From positions 62,001-126,000 of the forward strand of contig CAZJVS010000001.1 of assembly GCA_964549445.1 (NCBI GenBank): a DNA stretch of 64,000 nt, read 5' to 3'. Both the position numbers and the translations under genes were made by a program. Shown piece after piece: positions 42,793-51,896 of this stretch (its first letter is position 1; each line of letters starts with the position of its first letter). The notes beneath the pieces were generated by a model. That model did not search any database. It was not told the DNA's origin and worked only from the letters and a program-made list of their open reading frames with translations. This DNA comes from SpSt-539 sp964549445. GTDB lineage: Bacteria; Planctomycetota; Phycisphaerae; UBA1845; UTPLA1.

Positions 42793-45700
42793 ATGTCAAC
42801 GAATCGAATTGCCGCATTGCTGATTCTGGCGGGAATCCTGATCTTGCCGCCGCGCGGCGTGAGGGCGCAGGGGACCGGCCCTGTTGCGTGGTGGCGAGCG
42901 GACGGTAACGCCAACGATTCCATCAATCAGAATCAAGGCGTGCTGGTGGGCGGAGTGAGCTACGTGCAGGGGCTGTGCGGTCAGGCATTCAGCTTCAACG
43001 GTTCGAATTACGTTGAGATCCCCTTATCTACCGAGCTTACTTTTGCCCCCGGAGATTCCTGGTCGGTCGTGTTCTGGGTTTACAAGTCAAGCGCGATTTC
43101 CATCCCTTACCACTTTGGCTTCTGGCGCGACGGCTGTGGGCCGGGTCTGAACTTCATCCAGGTCGTAGCCCACACACTGGAGCGCGATGCCGCTGTGCCA
43201 ATCGGGGAGTGGGTCATGGTCGCCGCAGTCAGAGATGCGTCGATCAACTACCTGTTGGACTTCAGCTCGTTCAGCTCGAACGGCAGCTACCTTGGGGAAT
43301 GTCTGGGCGACCCAACCTGCGTCCGCCCGACGGGCCCGCTCACCGCGACGTGGAGAATCGGCCTCGCGGGGACCTGCGCCCCCGCCGGCTTTTCGGGATA
43401 CATCGATGAAGTCATGGTTTTCCGCCGCGCGCTTTCGCTGTGCGAACTGCAAGCGATATATGCCAACCCCTGCAGCCCGGCGGCGCTGACCGACACCGAC
43501 ACCGACGGCGTGCCCGATGCCTGCGACAACTGCCCCAATACTCCCAATGCAAACCAGGCCGACAGCGACAGCGACGGCGTCGGTGACGTCTGCGACAACT
43601 GCCCGAGCGACGCGAACCCCGGCCAGCAAGATTCCGACAGCGACGGCGTCGGCGATGCGTGCGACCCGAAACCGTGCCCCGGGCAGGGGTCCATTTTCCT
43701 GACCGGGCATGATCCCGATGGCCACGCGATGGGGCCTATTGGCGGCAATTACGTCGGAGCCCAGCACATCCATCAAGCCGCGATCGCGTACGTTCAGAAC
43801 CCAAACTTCAACCCGTTCCTGATCATCGCGCCCAAGTTCCTGCTTGTTGAGGGGTCGATTACTCCGCCGAGCGGTCATAGCGACGGCGAGCTGGGGTTCC
43901 AAGCGAGTGGGTTCATGCCGGGTGTGCACTACGATCGGGTGGGTGCGTCGGGCCTGGCTGCGGCACTGGATACTCTGGGAGTGGCAGGGGGTTACAGCGC
44001 GATTGCCGTGTGCTCTGATTTTGGCGGCATTCTGACACAGGCGGAGCTGGACATTCTGAACGCGCGGGCTGCCGATATTGCTACGTTTGTCAATGCGGGA
44101 GGAGGGTTGTACGCGCAGACCGAGGGCAGAGACGGCTTCGGCCACGGGCTGACGCCCAATGGCGGATGGTTCGGGTTCGTTCCTGTGTCGGTGACCATTA
44201 GCGGGTTCGACAACAACGAAACGAATACCCTGACGCCATTCGGCGCGTCACTCGGGCTGACAAGTGCCGATGTCAATGGCAATTTCTCGCATAATATCTT
44301 CCTTACATACGGTTCGTTGAGCGTCGTAGATTACTTCGGCGCCAACCAGGTGCTCACTGTTGCGGGACGGATCGGAGCACTGCAGGACGCGGACAACGAC
44401 GGCGTCGGCGATGTTTGCGATAATTGCCCGAACGACCCGAACGCCAATCAGGCCGACACCGATAGCGACGGCATCGGCGACGCGTGTGATGCGTGCAGTG
44501 CCGTACCGCTGATCTACAACCTGCAGCAAGACTGGAGCACGGAGAGTAATCCGTTCGGACCCTGGCTACTGAAGAAGTCTCCGTCGCAGAAGTTCACGCA
44601 GATCCAGCCGGATTTTCTGAGTGACGGATCGGGTCTGCATGCCTGGGCGGATGCCCCAGCCGTTCAACTCGCACATGTCCCCATGTGGGCTCTCTACGCG
44701 TTCGCCCCTACTTTCCCGGCGTATCTTCCTGGCGACATCGCCATGCATGGAGCCGAATTCGACCGCACCGGGACGGATTTCACCAGCGTGGTGTGGACGG
44801 CACCGAAGGCCGGCCAGGCGCAGATTGTGGGGCAGGTGTTCACAGTATCCCCGTACGGCCGCGAAATGAAGTGGGTCCTTCGCAAGAACGACGTCTCCCT
44901 GAGCGAAGCAACGCTCGTCTCCAACGGTTCGCAGACTCGCGCCAATCCATCCTTCCTGGATGCCGGCTCGGGCGGGACGGGCGCAGCGCACCAGTTTGTG
45001 CAAACGGGCGATCGCCTCGAGCTGGCGTTCTACTCATTGAGTGAGGCGGGAAACCTCGGCGACTCGCTCGGCCTGCAGCTCGAGATCCAACTCACCCTCG
45101 ACGCCGATGACGATGGCGTCGGCGACGCTTGCGATCGCTGCCCGGGCTTCGACGACAATCAGGACGCCGACACTGACGCCGTGCCAGACGGGTGTGACAA
45201 CTGCCCAAACGATTCAAACCCGGGGGTGTTCAGCTACTCGGCCAGCGCGGGGGGACGCTGGGAGCAGCCGGATCGCGACAACGATGGTGTCGGCGACGCC
45301 TGCGACAACTGCGAGGCGCGGCCGAACCTCGACCAGTCCGACACCGACCACAACGGCCTCGGCGACGCCTGCGACGACTTCATGGATAGTGATAGCGACG
45401 GCATCGACGACCGCGTCGATACGCAGCCGGGGACTCCGTCATTCGTCGCCACCAACGACGTGACCACCCTCACGATCCTGGTCGTGCCGCCGGGCGTGAC
45501 CTATCGCATCGAGCCGGCTTTGGTGCACGGAAACCGCCCGGCCATCGGCGTCTCCGTCTTCGGCGTCACCGCCGCCAAGCTCGAGATGAACGTCCCGCCC
45601 TCGCAGGCCACGGTCCGGCAGGGCAACGGCTACCACGTCTATCGCCGCGGCTCGCTCGAGACGTACGGCTTCGGCGGCAGTCTGGAGGTCGTGTTCGACA

Positions 45701-46251
45701 TCGCCGGCCAGCCTCACACCATCGCCCCCGGCCCCGACAGCACCCTCGTGCTGCACGAGAATGTGCAGGGCGGCCAGCTCCTTGGCGTGTTTGTCTCGGC
45801 GTTCGACCAGCTGGTGACGCTCGACGGCCAGCCGCTCGCCCCCGGGCAGGCCGCGGCGGTGGGGAATGTCACGCCGCCGGACAGCGATTCGGATGGGATT
45901 CAGGACAACCTGGACAATTGCCCGCTCGTGGCCAATCCCGATCAGGCCAATGCGGACTCCGATCCGTATGGCGACGTCTGCGACAACTGCGCGGGCGTGC
46001 CCAACCAGTTCCAGGGCGATGTCGATGGCGACGGCGTCGGCGACAACTGCGACGTCTGCCCGACCCGCCGTCCCGGCGACGTCAGCGGCGAAGGCCTCGT
46101 GGACGTAAACGACGTCGGCCCGTTTGCCGCGACGCTCGTGAATCCGGCCGCCGCCAGCGCGGAGCAACGGTGCGCGGCGGATATTGATGCGTCGGGCTCA
46201 ACGAACGGTGTGGACATTCAGGCGATGGTTAGTTTGTTGCTTGCGCCCTAG
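42793..46251 (+). CDS. Giant secreted LamG / TSP3-repeat / dockerin-like protein 3
   Basis: 1,152 residues from ATG 42793 (AGGAGG 5 nt upstream). The signal peptide ends at GVRAQG. LamG follows (about 20-235; GPVAWWRADGNANDSINQN ... YIDEVMVFRRAL), then TSP3 repeats. A ~230-residue domain not seen in the sisters comes next (FLTGHDPDGHA, VCSDFGGILTQAELDIL, FVNAGGGLYAQTEG), with an alternating alpha/beta pattern like class I glutaminase-fold/ThuA-like domains. TSP3, a jelly-roll segment, further TSP3, the unrecognised ~150-residue domain, TSP3 and a dockerin-like end (AADIDASGSTNGVDIQAMVSLLLAP) complete it. Bases 45395-45937 are a perfect inverted copy of part of the second giant. Confidence 0.8.
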   Translation: MSTNRIAALLILAGILILPPRGVRAQGTGPVAWWRADGNANDSINQNQGVLVGGVSYVQGLCGQAFSFNGSNYVEIPLSTELTFAPGDSWSVVFWVYKSSAISIPYHFGFWRDGCGPGLNFIQVVAHTLERDAAVPIGEWVMVAAVRDASINYLLDFSSFSSNGSYLGECLGDPTCVRPTGPLTATWRIGLAGTCAPAGFSGYIDEVMVFRRALSLCELQAIYANPCSPAALTDTDTDGVPDACDNCPNTPNANQADSDSDGVGDVCDNCPSDANPGQQDSDSDGVGDACDPKPCPGQGSIFLTGHDPDGHAMGPIGGNYVGAQHIHQAAIAYVQNPNFNPFLIIAPKFLLVEGSITPPSGHSDGELGFQASGFMPGVHYDRVGASGLAAALDTLGVAGGYSAIAVCSDFGGILTQAELDILNARAADIATFVNAGGGLYAQTEGRDGFGHGLTPNGGWFGFVPVSVTISGFDNNETNTLTPFGASLGLTSADVNGNFSHNIFLTYGSLSVVDYFGANQVLTVAGRIGALQDADNDGVGDVCDNCPNDPNANQADTDSDGIGDACDACSAVPLIYNLQQDWSTESNPFGPWLLKKSPSQKFTQIQPDFLSDGSGLHAWADAPAVQLAHVPMWALYAFAPTFPAYLPGDIAMHGAEFDRTGTDFTSVVWTAPKAGQAQIVGQVFTVSPYGREMKWVLRKNDVSLSEATLVSNGSQTRANPSFLDAGSGGTGAAHQFVQTGDRLELAFYSLSEAGNLGDSLGLQLEIQLTLDADDDGVGDACDRCPGFDDNQDADTDAVPDGCDNCPNDSNPGVFSYSASAGGRWEQPDRDNDGVGDACDNCEARPNLDQSDTDHNGLGDACDDFMDSDSDGIDDRVDTQPGTPSFVATNDVTTLTILVVPPGVTYRIEPALVHGNRPAIGVSVFGVTAAKLEMNVPPSQATVRQGNGYHVYRRGSLETYGFGGSLEVVFDIAGQPHTIAPGPDSTLVLHENVQGGQLLGVFVSAFDQLVTLDGQPLAPGQAAAVGNVTPPDSDSDGIQDNLDNCPLVANPDQANADSDPYGDVCDNCAGVPNQFQGDVDGDGVGDNCDVCPTRRPGDVSGEGLVDVNDVGPFAATLVNPAAASAEQRCAADIDASGSTNGVDIQAMVSLLLAP
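45395..45937. repeat. 543-bp perfect inverted repeat, arm 2
   Basis: Identical to the reverse complement of 10392-10934, about 34.5 kb away; substitutions resume on both sides while moderate similarity continues along the genes. Confidence 0.85.
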
Positions 46252-46286
46252 CCGGTGTCGGGTGGTGGGCACACCCCACTTGATCT

Positions 46287-46330
46287 GCACGGGCGATTTC
46301 CAAACGTGTGGATCGCCCGTGCGTTTTTTT
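46287..46330 (+). terminator. Rho-independent terminator of the third TSP3 giant
   Basis: An 11-bp perfect stem (GCACGGGCGAT at 46287-46297 with ATCGCCCGTGC at 46312-46322), a 14-nt loop and a run of seven T (46324-46330), starting 35 bp after the stop codon. Confidence 0.85.
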
Positions 46331-46602
46331 GTCCAGCGCAGATGACGCTCGGGTTCATCGGGCTGGCGACTTGCGAAAACCGCCGAATCGCCTCGGGGCG
46401 TTGCGTCGCTTATCGGTGGTGCAGGAATTGAGCCGCGGAATTTCCTTTTGCCGAAGTGATGAAACGTGCGGATCGGTGGCGGTGCTATGTGTATGCGCAT
46501 GCATCAATTAGACCGTCTTTCGAGAAATGCGGGACAACCATCAATGGCATTCAGTTCATCCAGAGTATCCATAAATGCATCTACCCGGCGCATTTGCTGG
46601 TA

Positions 46603-46662
46603 ATCGGCGCGTAATTCGGGCCCACCCCATGAGGCAAGATCGGCGCGTAAATTGGACCCACC
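46603..46662 (+). mobile_element. IS21-family left-end repeats (remnant)
   Basis: Two 24-bp direct repeats with the shape ATCGGCGCGTAA-TT-GG-CCCACC at 46603-46626 and 46639-46662. This multiple-terminal-repeat arrangement is typical of IS21 elements. A truncated istA begins 59 bp later; no right end or istB is visible. Confidence 0.65.
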
Positions 46663-46721
46663 GAAGGAGCTTTTGCATGCTGGCCGCCCTTTCGGGCGGA
46701 CTGGCCGATGCGGAGGCGAGG

Positions 46722-46997
46722 ATGCGCACGGTGGAAGACTACGAACGGATACGGATTTCGCATCGGGACGGCATGAGCGTGCGGGCCATCGCCCGCACAA
46801 ATCATCATTCACGGCTGAAGGTTCGCGAGGCCCTGGCCGAGCCTCAGCCGCGGCCGTACACGCGAATCAAGGACCGGCCGCTTCCCAAGCTCGACTTCCT
46901 TCAGCGCGCGCCCGCCGAGTTTAGAGCCACGCTGCTTGATGGATATGGACTTCGCGACCGTATGCTCACTCGTCCTGAAATGTTTCACTCAAACTGA
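46722..46997 (+). pseudogene. istA: Truncated IS21-family transposase (IstA N-terminus)
   Basis: The first ~65 residues (TVEDYERIRISHRDGMSVRA, HHSRLKVREALAEPQPRPY) match the N-terminal DNA-binding part of IS21 IstA. Then the sequence departs from the family and stops after 91 residues, where IstA normally has 350-500. The DDE catalytic domain and istB are missing, so this is a dead insertion sequence. From 46998 to 47099 nothing further is recognisable. Confidence 0.72.
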
Positions 46998-47099
46998 GAC
47001 AACTCGCCGTTCGGGATACGCTACAGTTTCGCCGGCCGGGTCGCCGCGGGCGACGTCGGTTCGGCGGCCGAGGTTGGAGGCTTCGTTCACCCAATAGAC

Positions 47100-47131
47100 G
47101 ATCCCGGCCGCAGTGGGGTACGGCCGGGATC
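47100..47131 (-). terminator. Hairpin after the sugar dehydrogenase gene
   Basis: A perfect 11-bp stem, GATCCCGGCCG with CGGCCGGGATC, and a 10-nt loop, 63 bp beyond the stop of the minus-strand gene at 47195. There is no strong T-run, so it may be a stabilising hairpin rather than an intrinsic terminator. Confidence 0.45.
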
Positions 47132-47194
47132 GGGATTGAGTCACAGGTTGATTGACGCGTCAGGCGTCAAGCGACTGGCGTCAGGCATCCGGCG

Positions 47195-48586
47195 TCAGGG
47201 GGATGGCGGGTCGAGCCGGAAGATGCCGGTATCGCAGAGGGCGAGGATCGAGCCGTCGGCGGCCGAGACCAGCACGAGCACGCGGCCGGCGGATTCGGGA
47301 GCGACCCAGACATCGCCCCAGCCGACGACGAAGTCGGCATCGGAGAACTTCACGCGGGAAACCTTAGACGTTCCGGGCGTGATGAAGGGGATACCGCCGC
47401 CAATGACGGACTGGGCGTAGAGGACATTGCCCTGCAGGTCGGCGGGATAGGCCGCGTTTCGCAGGATGAGCAGACTCGTCGGCTTGGGCTGGGGGCTGAC
47501 CGAGCCGAAGTCGAAGGTCGGGGCCTTGTAGAGGATGCCGGCGAGCGAGAAGAGATTCTCGATGTTGGTGTTGCTGTTGCCCTGGACGAGCGGGTAGCCG
47601 TAGTTGGCGCCCGACTCGATGATGTTCAGCTCGTCGCTGACGAGGTTGCCCCACTCGGAGGCCCACATTCGACCGTCGGCGCTGTCCCAGGCGAAGGCGC
47701 GGGGATAGCGGAAGCCGTTGGCGTAGACCGTGCTGCCATCGGCGGCGTGGGGATTGTCTTCGGGGATGGTGCCGTCGAGATTCACGCGGTGAATCTTGCC
47801 GGCGGGGTTATTGGGATTGAGGTCCTGAGCGCCGACGCGGACGAACCAATCGCCGTGGCTGAAGTAGAGCTTGCCATCGGGTCCGACGCCGACGCCGCCG
47901 ATACCGCTGAGACCGGACGGGATGAGGCCCGGGTCGCGCGGTGCGAAGCGGAATAGGACGTTTTCGGCTTCGGGGACGATGTTATCGACAGGGAACGACG
48001 AGACGCGGCTCTCGAGGGCTTCGGCTTCGGTGCCGGTATCGGCGTCCGTCGTGCTGCGAACGTAAGTCAGGAACATGCGGGCCGGGACGACGCCGGGCGG
48101 CGAGAAGGCGATGCCGATGAGGCCGCGGTCTTCGATGTTGTTGACCGGCAGGTCGAGCAAGACTTCCGGCTCGGCCGGAGCGGCCGGATTGAAGCGGCGA
48201 ACACGGCCGGTTCCCTTTTCGGTGAAGTAGATGAGATTGTCGGGCCCGAGGGCGGCGGCGGACGTCGCTTCGACCAACGGCTGAAGCAGGATGCCGTTCA
48301 AGGGCGGGGTGAGATTGGCGGGGAGGACAATCTTGAAGGGAGAAGTGGGATAACTGTCGCCCTGGGTTTCGGGGGCGATGAGATCGGTGAGGATGGTGAT
48401 GAACTGCTCGGTTGCGCCCTGGGCGAGATTGAAGATCAGGCCGAGCGGTCCGCCGAAGAGGCCGCCGCCACCACCGCCACCACCGCCGAGCCCGCCGAGA
48501 CCGCCCAGACTTCCGCAGCCGCTTGCCGTTGCAGCGACGGCGACGAGACTGATAATCGTGCAACGCTTTGTTCGATTCCAAGACAC
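47195..48586 (-). CDS. PQQ-type glucose/sorbosone dehydrogenase-like lipoprotein
   Basis: 463 residues. A lipoprotein signal (VAVAATASGCG) and a Gly-rich linker precede a six-bladed propeller of the glucose/sorbosone dehydrogenase family: EDRGLIGIAFSP, GIGGVGVGPDGKLYFSHGDW, AGKIHRVNLDG, NGFRYPRAFAWDSADGRMW and ESGANYGYPLV. Members oxidise sugars with pyrroloquinoline quinone, although many lipoprotein relatives are untested. GGAGG lies 7 nt before the GTG start at 48586. No PQQ biosynthesis genes are in the window. Confidence 0.85.
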   Translation of the reverse strand: MSWNRTKRCTIISLVAVAATASGCGSLGGLGGLGGGGGGGGGLFGGPLGLIFNLAQGATEQFITILTDLIAPETQGDSYPTSPFKIVLPANLTPPLNGILLQPLVEATSAAALGPDNLIYFTEKGTGRVRRFNPAAPAEPEVLLDLPVNNIEDRGLIGIAFSPPGVVPARMFLTYVRSTTDADTGTEAEALESRVSSFPVDNIVPEAENVLFRFAPRDPGLIPSGLSGIGGVGVGPDGKLYFSHGDWFVRVGAQDLNPNNPAGKIHRVNLDGTIPEDNPHAADGSTVYANGFRYPRAFAWDSADGRMWASEWGNLVSDELNIIESGANYGYPLVQGNSNTNIENLFSLAGILYKAPTFDFGSVSPQPKPTSLLILRNAAYPADLQGNVLYAQSVIGGGIPFITPGTSKVSRVKFSDADFVVGWGDVWVAPESAGRVLVLVSAADGSILALCDTGIFRLDPPSP

Positions 48587-48875
48587 AACACAACCTCCGC
48601 TTAAAAAGCGCCTTCCCGTGCAGTCAATCTCTGCCGTGGAGCCCGTTACACCGTGTTGACCGCGTCGCGAGGAGGCGTCAATCTAACGGAGGATGGGGCG
48701 ATCCGCAAGTGGTGTACTGGGCGCGGTTTCTGCGCTATCGGCGGACGTGATCGCGTGCGCTCCGGCGGTGGTGGAGAATTGTGCATCCTTCGCGAGCGGC
48801 GGGGGTTAGGCGTCGGTGGAGAGCAGCGTCGAGTAACATCGCTGCGGGCGTCGCCAAGACGCTGTGAGGGCTGCA

Positions 48876-49442
48876 ATGGCTGAGCGGAAACTCGTGATCG
48901 AGCAATTGAGGCCACCGGTTTGCGATTCGGATCTGCGCGGATTGGCGCGATTGTTGGTCGAGACGCTGGAGTCGGGGGCGGCCGTGAGTTTCCTCTTGCC
49001 GCTTTCGATCGAGCGCGCGGAGGCGTGGTGGCGAAGCACGATTTCGACGGCTGATCGGCGAGCGGTATTCCTCGTGGCTCGCGATTCGGGTGAGATTGTT
49101 GGAACGGTTCAACTGCAGCCGGCATGGGCTCCGAACCAGCCGGATCGGGCGGAGGTCGTGAAGCTCATGGTTGACCGCGGCCGGCAGCGGAGAGGGTTGG
49201 GAAAGCGGTTGATGCTGGAGGTCGAGGGAGCGGCCCGTGCGGCCGGGATTCGGCTGCTGACGCTGGATGCAAAGCGGGGCGGCGCGGCGGAGCGACTGTA
49301 CCGGGAACTGGGGTGGACGCACGTGGGGACGATTCCGCGGTTTGCGCTCGATCCGGACGGGCGGACGCGGCACGACGCCGTGATCTTCTACAAGGAGTTG
49401 AGCGGGGCGGAGGAATCGCCGGGCGGTTTGGGGGCGAAATGA
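48876..49442 (+). CDS. GNAT-family N-acetyltransferase
   Basis: 188 residues of the GNAT fold: a central strand in VGTVQLQPAW, VVKLMVDRGRQRRGLGKRLM with the acetyl-CoA loop (RGRQRRGLG), LTLDAKRGGAAERLYRELGW, and a final strand HDAVIFYKEL. The substrate is unknown; the layout resembles aminoglycoside/amino-group acetyltransferases. ATG 48876 has GAGGG 6 nt upstream. Confidence 0.82.
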   Translation: MAERKLVIEQLRPPVCDSDLRGLARLLVETLESGAAVSFLLPLSIERAEAWWRSTISTADRRAVFLVARDSGEIVGTVQLQPAWAPNQPDRAEVVKLMVDRGRQRRGLGKRLMLEVEGAARAAGIRLLTLDAKRGGAAERLYRELGWTHVGTIPRFALDPDGRTRHDAVIFYKELSGAEESPGGLGAK

Positions 49443-49464
49443 ATTGGCGTCGCTGGTTTTCCAG

Positions 49465-49484
49465 TATTCTATACTTCTAGAATA
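49465..49484. promoter_or_regulatory. AT-rich inverted repeat, possible operator
   Basis: TATTCTA and TAGAATA with a 6-nt spacer, an AT-rich island between the acetyltransferase gene and the end of the oxidoreductase operon. Function unknown. Confidence 0.3.
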
Positions 49485-49619
49485 TTGTAGTTTCGAGGGT
49501 GGGGTCGTTGTGGGAGGGGGGCGGCGAAAGGGTCGGAGCGACGTCGAGATGGTTGGAGCGGTGGGTCGGTCGTGGCGGCTGCGGCGGGTTACGAGAGACG
49601 ACTGACCCGGGAAGCGGTG

Positions 49620-51878
49620 TCAGGTCAGCAAATCTTCGATCTTTACGGGCAGTTCGCGGACGCGGACTCCGGTTGCGTGGTGGACGGCGGCGGTGATGGC
49701 GGCGGCGATGCCGGCCAGGCCGATCTCACCGATGCCGCGTGCGCCGAGTTCGTTGAGTTCCAAGTCGGGGTAGTCGAGGAAGTGGACGTCGATCGGCGGC
49801 GCGTCGGCGTTTACCGTCATGACGTAGTCGGCCAGGTTGCTGTTAATCGGTGCGCCGGTCTGGGGGTCGTAGGTTGTGTGCTCGAAGAGGGCCATGCCGA
49901 TGCCCATGACGACCGCGCCTTCGATCTGGTTGCGGCCGGCGAGCGGGTTGAGGATGCGGCCGGCGTCGATGACCGTGACGACGCGACCGACGCGAAGCCG
50001 GGCGATCTCGGGCTGCCAGGTTACTTCGGCAAAGTGGCAGCCGTATGAATGGGTGGAGAACTTCCGCGTCGGATTTCCAAAGCTCGAATCGGCCTTGCCG
50101 TTGCCGGTCACCAGCTGGAGGTCGGCGCGGCGGAGGACCTCGGCGAACGGCACTCCCGCGGCCGGGCCATCGGCCTTTGCGAAAACCCGGCCGCCTTCGA
50201 TGGCCAGATCTGCGGGTTTGCGATTCGCGAATGGCGATCCCGGCGTAGAGACGGCGATTCTGAAGAGCGAGGCAATCGCGCTGTCGGTGGCCGCAAACAC
50301 TGCCGGGATGATGGATGGGGTCGCCATCGAACCGCCGGAAATCGGTCCCGGCGGGAGCGACGAGTCGCCGAGGACGACTTCGATCTTGTCGAGCGGGATG
50401 CCGGTCTTAAGCGAAACGAGCTGGGCGAAGTTTGTGTAGGTGCCGGTGCCGATGTCCTGCGTGGCGCAGGCCACCCGGGCCGTGCCGTCGTCGTGGAGCT
50501 GTACGCCGGCCGCGGCGGCGAAGCGTTCGGCGAGCCACGAACAGCCGGCCATTCCCCAGCCGAGGGTCAGGCCGTCGCGCTTCATCGAGCCGACTTCGGG
50601 CGTCCGCTTCGACCAGCCGAACTTTTGGGCCCCAAGCTCGAAGCATTCGACCAGGTGGCGGGACGAGAACGGCAGGCCGGACGATTCGTCAATCTTTGGC
50701 TCGTTGAGGATGCGGAGCCGGACGGGGTCGATCTTGAGCTGGTCGGCGAGTTCGTTGAGGGCCGACTCGGTGGCGTAAAGCCCGGGCACGGCTCCGGGTC
50801 CGCGCATGTCGGACGGTGCGCCGATGTTGCGTTTGGCGCGGCCGAAGGCGACGCGGAGATTGGGCACGCTGTACTGGAATGGCGTTGGTTCGCCGCAGTC
50901 TTCGTGGTGGGCGTCGAGCATTGAGCGCTGGTAGACGTAGTCGTGTTGAAGCGAGACGAGCCTGCCCTCGGGCGTGGCACCGAGGCGGACCCGCTGCTGG
51001 GTGCGCGGGCGGTGGCCCACCGTCTGAAACATCATCTTGCGGCTGAGCACGAGCTTGACGGGTCTGCCGAGCTTGCGGGAGGCGGCGGCGGCGAGCGAGC
51101 AGTGCGGCCACGGGAAGAGCTTGCCGCCGAATCCGGAACCGACGAAGCGGGAAATGACGCGGACGTTTTCTCTCGGCAGGCCGAATACCTGGGCGAGGAC
51201 GCCCTGGAGGTTGACCACTCCCTGTGACGATTCGTAGAGCGTGAGCGTCGTACCGTCCCAGATCGCGGTGGTGGCGTGCAATTCGAGGGGGTTGTGCGTC
51301 TCGGCGGGCGTAACATAGGTCTGGTCCAGCTTGACCGGCGCGGAGGCGAAGGCGGCGTCGGCGTTGCCGCGCTCGCTCTGGAGGCGGTCGCGCGGGCCGA
51401 ACGTGGTCATTACCACCTCGGGGTCGTCATCGGGCTTGAGGTCGGTGTCGACGTTGGGTTTTTCTTTCGCGTAGGTCACGCGGACCGCGTCGGCGGCGGC
51501 CTTGGCGGTTTCGAATGTGTCGGCGACGGCGAGCGCGACGTACTGGCCGTAGTATCGTATGACGTCATCGTGGAACGGAGGGCGGCGCTCCTCGGCGATT
51601 CCTTCAAAGCCGGGTTCCGGGATCGAGCGCGAGATCTTTCCGATGTTTTCGCGATGAAGGATTGCGCGGACGCCAGGCATTTTCTCCGCAACCGATATAT
51701 CCAGCTTGACGATGCGGCCGTTGGCAATCGTGGCTTCGACCGGAATGGCATAGAGCATTCCGGGGAAGTGATAGTCGGAGGTGTACCGGGCAGTTCCACT
51801 GACCTTTAATGGGCCGTCGACCCGCGGCGTGTTGCTGCCGATCGGAGAAGGCGATGGAGCCGATTGGGTTGATTGCAT
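49620..51878 (-). CDS. paoC: Molybdenum aldehyde oxidoreductase, large (molybdopterin) subunit, PaoC-like
   Basis: 752 residues of the xanthine dehydrogenase large-subunit fold: RVDGPLKVSGTARYTSDY, VGSGFGGKLFPWPHCSLAAA (Moco-binding glycine loop), DMRGPGAVPGLYATESALNE, and catalytic Glu in RGIGEIGLAGIAAAITAAVH near the end. It has no export signal of its own. It oxidises an aldehyde or heterocycle to the acid with water as oxygen source. The gene follows the FAD subunit by 18 bp. A dedicated XdhC/PaoD-type chaperone is not visible in the window. Confidence 0.88.
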   Translation of the reverse strand: MQSTQSAPSPSPIGSNTPRVDGPLKVSGTARYTSDYHFPGMLYAIPVEATIANGRIVKLDISVAEKMPGVRAILHRENIGKISRSIPEPGFEGIAEERRPPFHDDVIRYYGQYVALAVADTFETAKAAADAVRVTYAKEKPNVDTDLKPDDDPEVVMTTFGPRDRLQSERGNADAAFASAPVKLDQTYVTPAETHNPLELHATTAIWDGTTLTLYESSQGVVNLQGVLAQVFGLPRENVRVISRFVGSGFGGKLFPWPHCSLAAAASRKLGRPVKLVLSRKMMFQTVGHRPRTQQRVRLGATPEGRLVSLQHDYVYQRSMLDAHHEDCGEPTPFQYSVPNLRVAFGRAKRNIGAPSDMRGPGAVPGLYATESALNELADQLKIDPVRLRILNEPKIDESSGLPFSSRHLVECFELGAQKFGWSKRTPEVGSMKRDGLTLGWGMAGCSWLAERFAAAAGVQLHDDGTARVACATQDIGTGTYTNFAQLVSLKTGIPLDKIEVVLGDSSLPPGPISGGSMATPSIIPAVFAATDSAIASLFRIAVSTPGSPFANRKPADLAIEGGRVFAKADGPAAGVPFAEVLRRADLQLVTGNGKADSSFGNPTRKFSTHSYGCHFAEVTWQPEIARLRVGRVVTVIDAGRILNPLAGRNQIEGAVVMGIGMALFEHTTYDPQTGAPINSNLADYVMTVNADAPPIDVHFLDYPDLELNELGARGIGEIGLAGIAAAITAAVHHATGVRVRELPVKIEDLLT

Positions 51879-51896
51879 GGTTGCTCCGTTGCGGCG

